Positions 9,379-18,766 of a stretch of 64,000 nt of DNA are shown in pieces; the first letter of the stretch is position 1, and every line of letters begins with the position of its first letter. Source of the DNA: Spirosoma rhododendri. GTDB lineage: Bacteria > Bacteroidota > Bacteroidia > Cytophagales > Spirosomataceae. Position numbers and translations under genes: made by a program. The notes below the pieces were generated by a model. The model saw only the letters and a program-made list of their open reading frames with translations. It was not told where the DNA came from and did no database searches. Where the stretch lies: assembly GCF_012849055.1 (NCBI RefSeq), contig NZ_CP051677.1, forward strand, positions 2,308,501 through 2,372,500, written 5' to 3'.

Positions 9379-9789
9379 ATGGAAACGATTCCGCTTACCA
9401 TACAGATCATCAGCATCACAGGCGCGCTGCTGTTTATGCTGACGATTTTCCGGCTGATTATCCGGGGCAAGCTGCGCGAGGAATACTCAATCATCTGGAT
9501 TCTAAGTACGGTAGTCCTGATCGTGTTTTCGGTCTGGCGGCAGGGGTTGGAACAGGTGTCGGCCCTCCTGGGCGTGTTTTACCCACCATCGCTGATTTTT
9601 CTGGGGGCTCTGTCGGCCATGCTGGTGTTCCTGGTTCACCTGTCGGTCGTCATATCGAAGCTACAGAATCAGATTAAAGACATGACCCACGAGATGGCCT
9701 ATATGCGGCAGGACCTCGAACGGCTGAAGGCACAGCAACCGCAACCGACGCCCGAACAGCCAACCGCGCCCGAATCTGTTTCGCCATGA
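9379..9789 (+). CDS. DUF2304 domain membrane protein
   Basis: Small protein of 136 residues with three hydrophobic helices in the first 90 residues, the second and third separated by a WRQGLEQVSALLG loop, followed by a coiled-coil segment and a Pro/Gln-rich tail. The size and helix pattern match DUF2304, which usually sits next to polyprenyl-phosphate glycosyltransferases and may act as their membrane partner. It lies one base behind the glycosyltransferase gene, and its end overlaps the next glycosyltransferase start by four bases. Confidence 0.82.
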   Translation: METIPLTIQIISITGALLFMLTIFRLIIRGKLREEYSIIWILSTVVLIVFSVWRQGLEQVSALLGVFYPPSLIFLGALSAMLVFLVHLSVVISKLQNQIKDMTHEMAYMRQDLERLKAQQPQPTPEQPTAPESVSP

Positions 9790-10553
9790 GATTACCGACG
9801 ATCACGGTTATCACGCCGTCGTACAATCAGGGGCAATTCATCGGGCAGACGGTTGAATCAGTGCTGTCGCAGAACTATCCGGGGCTGGAATACATCGTAA
9901 TGGACGGCGGTTCGACCGACGATACGCTGGCCGTATTGGAACCCTACATGTCGCGGCTGACGCTGATTTCAGAACCCGACCGGGGCCAAACCGATGCCAT
10001 CAACAAAGGCCTGCACCGGGCCACAGGCGACATCGTTTGCTGGCTCAACTCCGACGATTATTTTCTGCCGAACGCGCTGCTGACGGTAGGGCACTATTTT
10101 GCCGCGCATCCCGACATCAACTGGCTTACTGCCGATTGTCTGATCGTCGATGAGTCGGGGCAGTTGATCCAGCAGCCGATCCGACAGTACAAAAAGCTAT
10201 TACGGAACCTGTCGAACCACGCGTATCTAGGGCTGACGAATGCTGTGTGTCAGCCCGCGACGTTCTGGCGACGGTCTGTTCACGAGCGTGTGGGGTATCT
10301 GAACGAAAGCCTCCACTTCACAATGGACTACGATTTCTGGCTCCGACTGGCGCAGGAAAGCCCACCCGCCGTACTCCGCGAGCCAACATCGGCGTTTCGG
10401 ATTCACGGGCAGTCGAAGGGAGGGCAACAGTATGTCGAGCAGTTTCGCGAAGATGAGCAAACGATGCGGCAGTACGCCCGGTCGGGTACCATTCGCTGGC
10501 TGCACCAGCGGCACAATCAGTTAATCGTGAGCTTGTATAAATTGTTGAAATGA
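9786..10553 (+). CDS. Family 2 glycosyltransferase
   Basis: A protein of 255 residues beginning with TVITPSYNQGQFI, typical of WcaA-like family 2 enzymes. It has the MDGGSTDDT motif for nucleotide-sugar binding and a WLNSDDYFLP motif holding the DxD equivalent. An FTMDYDFWLRL acceptor-side motif lies in the second half. It probably adds one sugar to a surface glycan on the cytoplasmic face. It is the last gene of a four-gene operon of tightly spaced or overlapping genes. Confidence 0.9.
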   Translation: MRLPTITVITPSYNQGQFIGQTVESVLSQNYPGLEYIVMDGGSTDDTLAVLEPYMSRLTLISEPDRGQTDAINKGLHRATGDIVCWLNSDDYFLPNALLTVGHYFAAHPDINWLTADCLIVDESGQLIQQPIRQYKKLLRNLSNHAYLGLTNAVCQPATFWRRSVHERVGYLNESLHFTMDYDFWLRLAQESPPAVLREPTSAFRIHGQSKGGQQYVEQFREDEQTMRQYARSGTIRWLHQRHNQLIVSLYKLLK

Positions 10554-10567
10554 TCCCAGTCCCTCCT

Positions 10568-11470
10568 TCAGCGGGGCGGGGCGGGGTAAAGCCCTAACCG
10601 GCGGAACACCCTGACGCCAATTTTCAGGGCGCTCATATATAGCGAGTAAACCGGATAGGCGAGGACGTAGGTAATGGCTTTCCGGCGCGGGTCGACATCA
10701 TCGGGCATGAGCGGGATAAAACCGGTTGCGTAGAGGTCGCGGGCGTAGTGCTGGGGGCGGGGTGAGGTAGCGGGACCAAACCAGTAAGCGGGGCAGTAAA
10801 CCAGTTTGTCGGGCGACGGATTAAGCCACGCGCCCCACCAGCTAAAACTGCTGTTCGACAGAATATGATGGCGGCAGAGCGACATCAGAAATAGGTCCGC
10901 AATGTCGCTTTCGCCCTCAACAAACGTGAATTGGTCGCCCGTAAACTGGTGGCGGCACCAAGCGATGTCGTCCGAAAAAACCAGAAAACGGGTGTCGTTC
11001 GGGAATTTACGGATGGCTGTCTGGTAGTAAGCGAGGGGTTGGGGCGGAAACGCGGCCCGCTGCCGAACGTAGTCGCCCCGCCGGACATGCAGACTGACTG
11101 GCTGTTGCGCTAATAAAGCACCGTAGCGGGTTTGCAGATCGGCCGACAGCTCAGGGGCGGGGGTAAAGTAGTGGCGTACTTGATCGGCTGCATCAGCGAA
11201 AAAGCGTTCGCTCTGAAACGATCCGCGCAAATCCCAGTCGCCGGTAGGCAGGTCGACGGGTTGATAGGCAAACGAGGGCTGCTCGTAAGGGCGCGCGCCG
11301 GGAACCTGACCTGTTGGGAGCGGATTGGCAAAAAAACGGCTGTAAGACCAGGGGGGCAGCGTAAAAGGCTGACCGTTGCGGTGGGCAATACCGATGGTGG
11401 CGGCTACGCAGAACAGCTGATTGCCCAAACGGCCCCACGGTAACGTACCCAACTGGCTAAACGTAATCAT
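10568..11470 (-). CDS. Alpha-1,2-fucosyltransferase (GT11)
   Basis: A protein of 300 residues. GT11 marks are visible: GRLGNQLFCVAA near the N-terminus, the HVRRGDYV motif that binds GDP-fucose in the centre, and SNSSFSWWGAWL in the C-terminal half. It probably transfers fucose in alpha-1,2 linkage to a surface polysaccharide or LPS. A GTG three codons upstream is also possible, but the ATG gives the usual N-terminus. It is encoded against the flanking glycosyltransferases with short gaps on both sides. Confidence 0.9.
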   Translation of the reverse strand: MITFSQLGTLPWGRLGNQLFCVAATIGIAHRNGQPFTLPPWSYSRFFANPLPTGQVPGARPYEQPSFAYQPVDLPTGDWDLRGSFQSERFFADAADQVRHYFTPAPELSADLQTRYGALLAQQPVSLHVRRGDYVRQRAAFPPQPLAYYQTAIRKFPNDTRFLVFSDDIAWCRHQFTGDQFTFVEGESDIADLFLMSLCRHHILSNSSFSWWGAWLNPSPDKLVYCPAYWFGPATSPRPQHYARDLYATGFIPLMPDDVDPRRKAITYVLAYPVYSLYMSALKIGVRVFRRLGLYPAPPR

Positions 11471-11501
11471 TGTATACACTGACTCGGGTCAGTCCTGACT
11501 T

Positions 11502-12275
11502 ATGATTGACAAAATTACACGTTTACTGGCGCAAAAAGCGCGCGAAGCCGGGCGGGGTGTTCGGGGTACGTCGGCCTTTCTGCGCGACTGGCAGGAGATT
11601 AAAAAACTGGCCCCGCAGCAACCTGATTTTCCCGTCATCGACTATTATCCGGTCCTGACTGATCGTTACGTAGAAAGCGGCAATCTGACGCACCACTATT
11701 TCGATCAGGACCTGACGATGGCGCAGCGCATCTTTCAGAACAACCCCGCGCAGCACGTCGATATCGGGTCGCGCATCGACGGTTTTGTGGCCCACGTAGC
11801 CACGTTCCGACCGATCGAACTGTTCGATATCCGCCCGCTGAACCGGCCCATTTCAAACGTTACATTCCGGCAGGTCGACTTTATGCAGTTGCCCGACGAG
11901 CTGATCGAGTACACCGACTCAATTAGTTCGCTGCACGTAATCGAGCACTTCGGGCTGGGCCGCTACGGCGATCCGCTCGATGTGAACGGGCACCTGAAAG
12001 CGCTGGATAACATCTACCGAGTGCTGAAACCCGGCGGCCGTTTTTACTTCTCAACGCCCGTCAGTACGCAGCAAGGTATTGTTTTCAACGCGCACCGGGT
12101 GTTCCGCGTCGACTATCTGGTTAGTCTATTCGAGAAACAGTACGACATTGCCAATTTCTGGTTGATCGATGACAGCAACACGCTACGCGCCGGGCTGGAT
12201 TGCCACTCGGAAGCAGCCCGTCATAGCTTCGGCTGCTCATTCGGCTGCGGCATGTTTGAACTGGTAAAGCGGTAG
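11502..12275 (+). CDS. DUF268 / SAM-dependent methyltransferase
   Basis: A protein of 257 residues. The VDIGSRIDGFVAHV segment occupies the place of the SAM-binding glycine motif, and LHVIEHFGLGRYGDP and VLKPGGRFYFSTP match motifs of class I methyltransferases of the DUF268 type. Such proteins are common in surface-polysaccharide clusters, where they are thought to methylate a sugar or lipid-linked glycan. The stop codon is two bases before the next start, so the two genes form an operon. Confidence 0.8.
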   Translation: MIDKITRLLAQKAREAGRGVRGTSAFLRDWQEIKKLAPQQPDFPVIDYYPVLTDRYVESGNLTHHYFDQDLTMAQRIFQNNPAQHVDIGSRIDGFVAHVATFRPIELFDIRPLNRPISNVTFRQVDFMQLPDELIEYTDSISSLHVIEHFGLGRYGDPLDVNGHLKALDNIYRVLKPGGRFYFSTPVSTQQGIVFNAHRVFRVDYLVSLFEKQYDIANFWLIDDSNTLRAGLDCHSEAARHSFGCSFGCGMFELVKR

Positions 12276-12277
12276 GT

Positions 12278-13516
12278 ATGAATCTGAAAGAATCGATACG
12301 CCTGTTGAAAACGTCGCCCTGGCTGCGGCCGGTGCTGCTGGCTATCGATGCGGTGCTGTGGCTGGTCGACACAATAGCTATCCTAAGTACACGCCGGCAG
12401 AAGTCAGACGAGTCGGTACTGGCGATTCTGAAATTCGACGCGCTGGGCGATTACCTGATGCTGCGGGCCTACGTCCGCTACCTGCGTACGCATCCCGATT
12501 ACCAGTCGTACACGTTTTGCCTGGTGGGGAATACCGCATTCCGGCAGATGGCCGAATTTGCCGACGCTGATCTGTTCAATAGCTTTGTCTGGATCGACAT
12601 ATACCGGCTTTCAACTCAACCGCTGTACCGTTTTCAGACGGCCAGCGAGCTGCGAAAGCGTGACTTCGCTGTAACAATAAATCCTACCCGTAGCCGGGTG
12701 CTGGTGCTCGACGATTTCATGACACGCGTTTGCGGAGCCCCCGCCCGGATTGGCTGCGTTACCGATCTGACTAACACAACAGAAACCGAAGCCCGCTGGG
12801 GCGACACGTACTTTACCCGTCTGCTGCCGACCGACACGGCCGTCGTATTTGAAGCCGAGCGTAACCGGCAGCTATTCAGTCGACTGCTCGATACATCGCT
12901 GTCGCTACTTCCTATGCAGCTACCGGCGGTATCGGTCGGGCGATTGACTTTGCCAGACAGGTTCATGATTCTGTCGCCGGGGGCGGGGGCACCGGACAAA
13001 ATCTGGCCAATGGCGCGCTTCGCCGAGGTGCTGGCGTTTTTGCATGAGCTACGGCCGGAACTAACAATGCTGGTGACGGGAACTGCCAGCGAATCGTATT
13101 TGTACGAGCAACTGCAAGCCAGCCTGCCGCCCGATACACCGGTACAGTCGCTGGTGGGTAAGTTGTCGCAGGGTGAACTGATTGGCGCGGTACGCAAGGC
13201 CGAGCTGGTACTGGCCAATGATTCGGGCATTGTCCACATTGCGGCTGCGGTCGGTACACCCTGCCTGTCGCTGTCGGCGGGTAAGTCGATTGTGCGGTGG
13301 CACCCATACCCGGCGGCTATCGCCCCGCAGATACGGCATGTATACCCGGCTTTCTTCGACGACTGGATGCATCGTCTGCCTGAACTGGCTCCGGCTGTCG
13401 CAGCCGAAGCACCGGTGCCTGTCGATAGTCTGGATGTCGATCGGGTAAAGCAGGCGTTACGGCAGCTGCTGACTGACATCGATCAGCGTTTTACCAATCC
13501 CATCAGTGTGAAGTAA
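12278..13516 (+). CDS. Family 9 glycosyltransferase (heptosyltransferase-like)
   Basis: A protein of 412 residues with a GT-B fold. The N-terminal domain starts with ILKFDALGDYLM, the usual GT9 opening, and the C-terminal domain carries the nucleotide-sugar site LSPGAGAPDKIWP and NDSGIVHIAAAVGTP. GT9 members transfer heptose or related sugars to lipid A core. Here the donor cannot be read from sequence. The 3' end overlaps the convergent downstream gene by 34 bases. Confidence 0.88.
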   Translation: MNLKESIRLLKTSPWLRPVLLAIDAVLWLVDTIAILSTRRQKSDESVLAILKFDALGDYLMLRAYVRYLRTHPDYQSYTFCLVGNTAFRQMAEFADADLFNSFVWIDIYRLSTQPLYRFQTASELRKRDFAVTINPTRSRVLVLDDFMTRVCGAPARIGCVTDLTNTTETEARWGDTYFTRLLPTDTAVVFEAERNRQLFSRLLDTSLSLLPMQLPAVSVGRLTLPDRFMILSPGAGAPDKIWPMARFAEVLAFLHELRPELTMLVTGTASESYLYEQLQASLPPDTPVQSLVGKLSQGELIGAVRKAELVLANDSGIVHIAAAVGTPCLSLSAGKSIVRWHPYPAAIAPQIRHVYPAFFDDWMHRLPELAPAVAAEAPVPVDSLDVDRVKQALRQLLTDIDQRFTNPISVK

Positions 13517-14385
13517 CCCCACTCCAGCACGCGCATGTACCACGGTTGCCGGTGAATATGGGTCGCGTCGTACCAGTCGGCGTCCGTGTTGATCGCGACC
13601 GTTGGCGGGTGAACGAGCGGTTGTTCGAGCGGTTCCGTAAACAGATCGGCCAGCCAGCGCGGCTTGCGGACCGTGTGGGTTGCGCCCAGGCCAAACCCGA
13701 TGTTTGTGACCTGACTGATGCGCGGGACAATTGATAGCCCATTGTACCGCCGAATGGCCACCAGCCACTGCACATCCCAGGTGTCGAGCCGGCCGGTGAT
13801 TACTTCATTCAATATCCAACGCAATCGCTGATTGAAATAAGGCGCCGTCAGCGACACGTGCCGGGCGTTTTCAGCCGGATCGACAGTATAGCGTTGCCAC
13901 GCCCGGCGCCAGGTTGCCCAGCCCCAGATCGACGCGAAACCCGAAAAATAGTACGAAGCCCCCGCCGTCACATCCCGCCGTGCCTGAAACGTGATACCGC
14001 TGATATGCATGACCCGGTCGTCGTCGCGGTAGCGGTCGAGCAGATCGGTACAGAATGAAAAAAAAGTTGGCTCGGGCAGGCAGTCATCTTCCAGAATAAT
14101 ACCTGCATCGACCTGCGAAAAAAACCAGTCGATGGCTGACGACACGGCCCGCTTACATCCCAGGTTTTCTTCCCGAAACAGTGTTTTTACCTCACAGGGC
14201 CAGTCGACCTGCCGCGCAATCTGCCGCGTCTGTTCGCAGAGAGCCGCTTCGCCCGGTCGGGTAGGGCGCGGGCCATCGGCGGCAACGAACAAACGAGCGG
14301 GGCGGGCCTGCCGAATACGCTCAAACACCTGCTGCGTCGTATCGGGCCGATTGAAGATCAGAAAAAGAACGGGAGCGGTGGGCAT
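13483..14385 (-). CDS. Glycosyltransferase, family 2-like
   Basis: A protein of 300 residues with an N-terminal VLFLIFNRPDTTQQVF strand, a FVAADGPR motif, a REENLGCKRAV segment and an acidic IILEDDCLPE motif. This pattern matches the nucleotide-diphospho-sugar transferases related to GNT-I type enzymes. A role in surface-glycan assembly is inferred from the neighbours. It converges on and overlaps the GT9 gene and lies in the same direction as the methyltransferase upstream of it. Confidence 0.82.
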   Translation of the reverse strand: MPTAPVLFLIFNRPDTTQQVFERIRQARPARLFVAADGPRPTRPGEAALCEQTRQIARQVDWPCEVKTLFREENLGCKRAVSSAIDWFFSQVDAGIILEDDCLPEPTFFSFCTDLLDRYRDDDRVMHISGITFQARRDVTAGASYYFSGFASIWGWATWRRAWQRYTVDPAENARHVSLTAPYFNQRLRWILNEVITGRLDTWDVQWLVAIRRYNGLSIVPRISQVTNIGFGLGATHTVRKPRWLADLFTEPLEQPLVHPPTVAINTDADWYDATHIHRQPWYMRVLEWGYFTLMGLVKR

Positions 14386-14449
14386 TGACTGCGTGTTTAA
14401 AGTTTGTGGTTTAAAGTCTAAAGTTTCACGTCGACGATGACGTTGAACC

Positions 14450-15253
14450 TTAAACCGTTAGTCTGCCCGCCTGGGTGCGCTGTTCGAGCAGGGTCGCGTC
14501 TGATACGGTTTTGCTTTTCAGAAACAGCCTCAGCACTGACGCCAGCCCAAACCGACCGGCGGCTACCAGCAGCGGAAATACCAGCGGGGGCAGCGGTTTG
14601 CGGGTGTATAGGTGGTAATTGAGCAGGTTGTAGTAATGCAACCCTTCCTGCTTGCCCAGATACGCCAGCGTTTCGGGCCGGTACAGCGCCACGTGCTGCC
14701 CGTGGTGCGGAGCATAGTACCACCACTTATCGAGCGCAGGAGCCGGGTCGGGACAGGGCTGCGTCGTAAAAAAAACGTTGTCTGAATAAGCCAGAATTTT
14801 CCGCAGCTCGTCGGCGGGGTTGACGAAATGCTCGAAGCACTCAAACGCCGTTGCCAGCTCGTACCGGCCCGCAGCGTCGGTTGGCGTATCGGCCTCAAAC
14901 CCCTTTGCCAGCAAATTTGGCGCGTATGGATCGGTCGTGAAAAAATCAAAACCGGCATCGCGCATGTACCGGGTCAGTACGCCGTAACCACCCGCGTAAT
15001 CGACGAAGCGCCCGTGCCGATTGAATAGAAAAAACAGCAGCGCAATCGCCGAGTCACCCAGTACCTGTCCGCGTCGAAGCGTGCCCGTATCGGTCGTGGT
15101 AAAGGCGCTCTGGTACGCTTCATCGAGCCAGTACGGTGTTTCGGTCTGCACAAACCGGCAGGTAGGGCATTCGTAATAGCCCACCTCGTATTTGCTCAGG
15201 ATGGTGGCCCGAAACAGCGGCTTGGCTTCGCTGGCGCAGATTCGACAGATCAT
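14450..15253 (-). CDS. Class I methyltransferase with N-terminal zinc-binding motif
   Basis: A protein of 267 residues. It opens with a four-cysteine motif (CRICASEAKP, then YECPTCRFVQ) that likely binds zinc and is typical of sugar C-methyltransferase relatives. The SAM-binding region is VDYAGGYGVLTRYMRD, followed by the ATAFECFEHFVNP segment. A methyl-transfer role on a nucleotide sugar or glycan is likely. It is the first gene of the leftward pair and is preceded by a degenerate AT-rich repeat. Confidence 0.8.
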   Translation of the reverse strand: MICRICASEAKPLFRATILSKYEVGYYECPTCRFVQTETPYWLDEAYQSAFTTTDTGTLRRGQVLGDSAIALLFFLFNRHGRFVDYAGGYGVLTRYMRDAGFDFFTTDPYAPNLLAKGFEADTPTDAAGRYELATAFECFEHFVNPADELRKILAYSDNVFFTTQPCPDPAPALDKWWYYAPHHGQHVALYRPETLAYLGKQEGLHYYNLLNYHLYTRKPLPPLVFPLLVAAGRFGLASVLRLFLKSKTVSDATLLEQRTQAGRLTV

Positions 15254-15401
15254 TTTCAGGGTTTAAGGGTTAGGGTCTACCGTTTACTGTTGATTCATAG
15301 CTGGTTTTCACCTTGAACCTCAAACATCAAACCAGAAACGAGCGAAGCGAAAGTACGGCGTGTTTTTGGGGTTGACAACCCGGTGATGGCACCTTTTGCC
15401 G

Positions 15402-15409
15402 TACCTTTG
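15402..15409 (+). promoter_or_regulatory. TAnnTTTG promoter element for gcvP
   Basis: TACCTTTG fits the Bacteroidota -7 consensus and lies 36 bases before the gcvP start. No TTG is found at the usual distance upstream (the nearest is 27 bases away), so the match is partial. Confidence 0.5.
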
Positions 15410-15444
15410 AGTTTTGACAGATAGATAACCAAGGCCAGTCCGGC

Positions 15445-18324
15445 ATGAAACTAAATCTTCTTCCAACAGACGTATTTGAAGACCGACATCACGGTCAAAC
15501 CGACGCGGCTCAGGCCGATATGCTCCGTGCAGTAGGGGTAGCCACGCTCGACGAACTGATCGATCAGACAGTGCCGGCAGCGATTCGGCTGAACGCTCCG
15601 CTCGACCTGCCAGCTCCCAAAACGGAAGCGCAGTTTCTGGCTGATTTTCGTAAACTGGCATCCCAGAACAAGATTTTCAAATCATACATCGGAGCAGGGT
15701 ATTATGATACCCTGACGCCGAACGTCATTCTACGCAATATCCTGGAAAACCCAGCCTGGTACACCGCTTACACGCCGTATCAGGCTGAAATAGCACAGGG
15801 ACGGCTCGAAGCGCTGCTGAATTTCCAGACGGTTGTGTCGGATCTGACGGGTATGGACCTCGCCAATGCTTCCCTGCTCGATGAGGCAACGGCGGCTGCC
15901 GAAGCCATGAACCTGCTGTTTGCGACGCGCCCGACCAGCCGGAAAAACGCGACGACTTTTTTCGTGTCGGAGCGTTGCCACCCGCAAACGATCGATGTTA
16001 TCAAAACCCGCGCGACACCCATCGGCATAACCGTGCAGATTGGCGATCATCAGCGGGCCGACCTGACAAAGGGCGACATATTCGGGATGTTGCTGCAATA
16101 CCCCGCCACCGATGGTACCGTGTTCGACTACACCGACCTGATCGCGTCGGCGCACGAATTGGGTATCACGGTTGCCGTTGCTGCTGATCTGCTGTCGCTG
16201 ACGCTCCTAACCCCTCCGGGTGAAATGGGGGCCGACGTGGTCGTTGGTTCGGCGCAGCGCTTTGGCGTACCGATGGGCTTTGGCGGTCCACACGCGGCTT
16301 TCTTCGCCACCCGCGACGCGCTGAAGCGGCAGATTCCGGGTCGAATCATCGGCGTATCGCAGGATGCACAGGGCAAGCCCGCTCTGCGGATGGCGCTGCA
16401 AACCCGCGAACAGCACATCCGGCGCGAAAAGGCAACGTCGAATATTTGCACCGCGCAGGTGCTGCTGGCCGTAATGGCGGGTAGTTATGCGGTCTATCAC
16501 GGCCCGGCCCGGCTTCGCGCTATTGGCGAACACGTACACGGCCTGACCAAGTTGTTTGCTTCGGCCCTGCAACGTAGTGGGTTCAACCTGACGACGGAAA
16601 CGTATTTCGATACAGTCACGGTACGGGTAGACGACGTTGAATCGCTGCGTAAATCGGCGCGGGCGGCCCAGCTCAACCTGTGCTACAACATTGATGACGA
16701 GCACGTCAGCATTTCGTTTGATGAAGCCAAAACGCTGGCTGATGTAGCCGAATTGCTCAACGTGTTTGGCGTAAAAGCTGATCTCGATACGTTGGCGGCT
16801 GATCTGGAAATCAGCTGGCCGGAGCGGCTGGTCCGCACGTCGGAGTACCTGACGCACCCCGTCTTCAACACGCACCACACCGAGCACGAGATGCTGCGGT
16901 ATCTGAAATCACTCGAAGAGAAAGACTTGTCGCTGGTTCATTCGATGATTTCGCTGGGTAGCTGCACGATGAAACTCAACGCCACCGCCGAGATGATCCC
17001 GGTAACGTGGCCGGAATTCGGCAGGCTGCACCCCTTCGCCCCGAAAGACCAGACGGCGGGTTATCAGCAACTGTTTGCCGACCTGAACAAATGGCTTTGT
17101 GAAATCACCGGTTTTGCGGCTATGTCGTTGCAACCCAATTCTGGCGCGCAGGGCGAATATGCGGGGCTGATGGTGATTCGGGCGTATCACGAAAGCCGGG
17201 GCGACAATCACCGCACAGTGTCGTTGATTCCGCAGTCGGCGCACGGCACCAACCCTGCCAGTGCGGTGATGGCGGGTATGAAAGTTGTGATCGTGAAGTG
17301 CGATGAGCGCGGCAACATCGACGTGGCCGACCTGAAAGCGAAAGCCGAGCAGTACAGCAATGACCTGTCGTGCCTGATGGTGACCTACCCATCGACGCAC
17401 GGGGTGTTTGAAGAAAGTATCAAAGAAATCTGCGACATCATCCACCAGCACGGCGGGCAGGTGTATATGGACGGTGCCAACATGAACGCGCAGGTAGGCC
17501 TTACCTCGCCCGCTGCTATCGGTGCCGACGTTTGTCACCTGAATCTGCACAAGACGTTCTGTATTCCGCATGGCGGTGGTGGTCCGGGTATGGGACCGAT
17601 CGGTGTAGCTGAGCAACTTGTACCGTTCCTGCCGGGTCATGCGGTGGTGAAAACGGGTGGTAACGACGCTATCTCGGCCGTATCGGCAGCTCCTTACGGC
17701 TCGGCCAGCATCCTGACAATTTCGTACGCGTACATCGCTATGATGGGCGGTGAAGGATTGACCCGCGCTACGAAGCAGGCCATCCTGAACGCCAACTACA
17801 TCAAAGCCCGGCTCGAAGGGCACTACGATACACTGTACAGCGGTGCGAACGGTCGTGCAGCCCACGAAATGATTATCGAGTGTCGTCCGTTTAAAGCAGC
17901 GGCTGGCGTCGAAGTCGAAGATATCGCCAAGCGATTGATGGACTACGGTTTCCACGCGCCAACCGTATCGTTCCCCGTGGCCGGTACGTTGATGATCGAA
18001 CCAACTGAATCGGAATCGAAAGCTGAACTCGACCGGTTCTGCGACGCCATGATCGCTATTCGGGAAGAGATTCGCGAAATCGAAACGGGTGCCGCCGACA
18101 AAGCCGACAACGTGCTGAAACATGCGCCCCACACGGCGACCGTCGCACTGTCTGACAACTGGGAGCGGTCATACAGCCGCGAGAAAGCAGTTTATCCGCT
18201 GCCGTACGTCCGAGCCCGCAAGTTCTGGCCGAGCGTCAGCCGGATCGATTCGGCCTTCGGTGACCGGAACCTCGTCTGTGCCTGCGTTCCAACGGAAGCA
18301 TACACCGAAGAAGCAGCTGTCTGA
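15445..18324 (+). CDS. gcvP: Glycine dehydrogenase (decarboxylating), P-protein
   Basis: PLP enzyme of the glycine cleavage system. It decarboxylates glycine and passes the aminomethyl group to the lipoyl H-protein. At 959 residues it is the fused long form that joins the two P-protein halves. The PLP lysine is Lys703 in [18 protein letters not shown]. Other conserved blocks are [19 protein letters not shown] sequence in the N-terminal half and [13 protein letters not shown] in the C-terminal half. It is transcribed alone; gcvT and gcvH are not in this window. Two strong hairpins follow. Confidence 0.97.
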   Translation: MKLNLLPTDVFEDRHHGQTDAAQADMLRAVGVATLDELIDQTVPAAIRLNAPLDLPAPKTEAQFLADFRKLASQNKIFKSYIGAGYYDTLTPNVILRNILENPAWYTAYTPYQAEIAQGRLEALLNFQTVVSDLTGMDLANASLLDEATAAAEAMNLLFATRPTSRKNATTFFVSERCHPQTIDVIKTRATPIGITVQIGDHQRADLTKGDIFGMLLQYPATDGTVFDYTDLIASAHELGITVAVAADLLSLTLLTPPGEMGADVVVGSAQRFGVPMGFGGPHAAFFATRDALKRQIPGRIIGVSQDAQGKPALRMALQTREQHIRREKATSNICTAQVLLAVMAGSYAVYHGPARLRAIGEHVHGLTKLFASALQRSGFNLTTETYFDTVTVRVDDVESLRKSARAAQLNLCYNIDDEHVSISFDEAKTLADVAELLNVFGVKADLDTLAADLEISWPERLVRTSEYLTHPVFNTHHTEHEMLRYLKSLEEKDLSLVHSMISLGSCTMKLNATAEMIPVTWPEFGRLHPFAPKDQTAGYQQLFADLNKWLCEITGFAAMSLQPNSGAQGEYAGLMVIRAYHESRGDNHRTVSLIPQSAHGTNPASAVMAGMKVVIVKCDERGNIDVADLKAKAEQYSNDLSCLMVTYPSTHGVFEESIKEICDIIHQHGGQVYMDGANMNAQVGLTSPAAIGADVCHLNLHKTFCIPHGGGGPGMGPIGVAEQLVPFLPGHAVVKTGGNDAISAVSAAPYGSASILTISYAYIAMMGGEGLTRATKQAILNANYIKARLEGHYDTLYSGANGRAAHEMIIECRPFKAAAGVEVEDIAKRLMDYGFHAPTVSFPVAGTLMIEPTESESKAELDRFCDAMIAIREEIREIETGAADKADNVLKHAPHTATVALSDNWERSYSREKAVYPLPYVRARKFWPSVSRIDSAFGDRNLVCACVPTEAYTEEAAV

Positions 18325-18347
18325 TAAAAGCCGGTGCATCTGTAATT

Positions 18348-18393
18348 ACAAGTGAAAAGGGAGAGCCTACATAGGCTTTCCCTTTTCACTTGT
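18348..18393 (+). terminator. Hairpin terminator after gcvP
   Basis: A 21-bp stem with one G-T pair and a 4-base loop lies directly after gcvP. The arms begin ACAAGTGAAAAGGG and end CCCTTTTCACTTGT. Confidence 0.8.
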
Positions 18394-18453
18394 ATAAGTA
18401 GTGTCGGGTCAAGTCGGGCTGGCCATCCAGACGCAACACCACGACAGATAAAA

Positions 18454-18492
18454 AGTAAAAGGGGGCGATCCAACAGGACCGCCCCTTTTACT
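18454..18492 (-). terminator. Hairpin terminator after atpC
   Basis: An inverted repeat (AGTAAAAGGGG / CCCCTTTTACT) with a T run on the minus strand lies 18 bases past the atpC stop. Together with the preceding hairpin it separates two convergent genes. Confidence 0.75.
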
Positions 18493-18509
18493 ATGCGTAA
18501 ATAGGCTGG

Positions 18510-18755
18510 TTAAGCAACGATTGCTTCGGCCAAAACCAGCACGTTGTTTTGCAGTACTTCAACGACGCCACCATCGACGTTGAACGTTTGCTGACCCGAC
18601 GCCGACTGAACGACGATGGGGCCACGGTCCAGCGTGCTGACAAGGGGAGCGTGATCGTTCAGTACCTGAAACTGACCTTCGCTGCCCGGAAACGTGATCG
18701 ACGTTGCTTCACCGGAAAAGACCTTACGGTCGGGGGTAATGATATCTAGCGTCAT
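18510..18755 (-). CDS. atpC: ATP synthase F1 epsilon subunit
   Basis: A protein of 81 residues that covers only the N-terminal beta-sandwich of epsilon (MTLDIITPDRKVFSG at the start, GQFQVLNDHAPLVS in the middle). The C-terminal two-helix domain of the 139-residue E. coli subunit, which can inhibit rotation, is absent; the coding frame ends naturally after LAEAIVA. It connects the gamma shaft to the c-ring. It lies 11 bases behind a secreted-protein gene and downstream of atpD. Confidence 0.93.
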   Translation of the reverse strand: MTLDIITPDRKVFSGEATSITFPGSEGQFQVLNDHAPLVSTLDRGPIVVQSASGQQTFNVDGGVVEVLQNNVLVLAEAIVA

Positions 18756-18766
18756 GGCTATATGGC

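Noticed and set aside
16909..18132. A 407-codon open frame opposite gcvP
   Set aside because: It is the complement of conserved P-protein sequence and shows no motif of its own.
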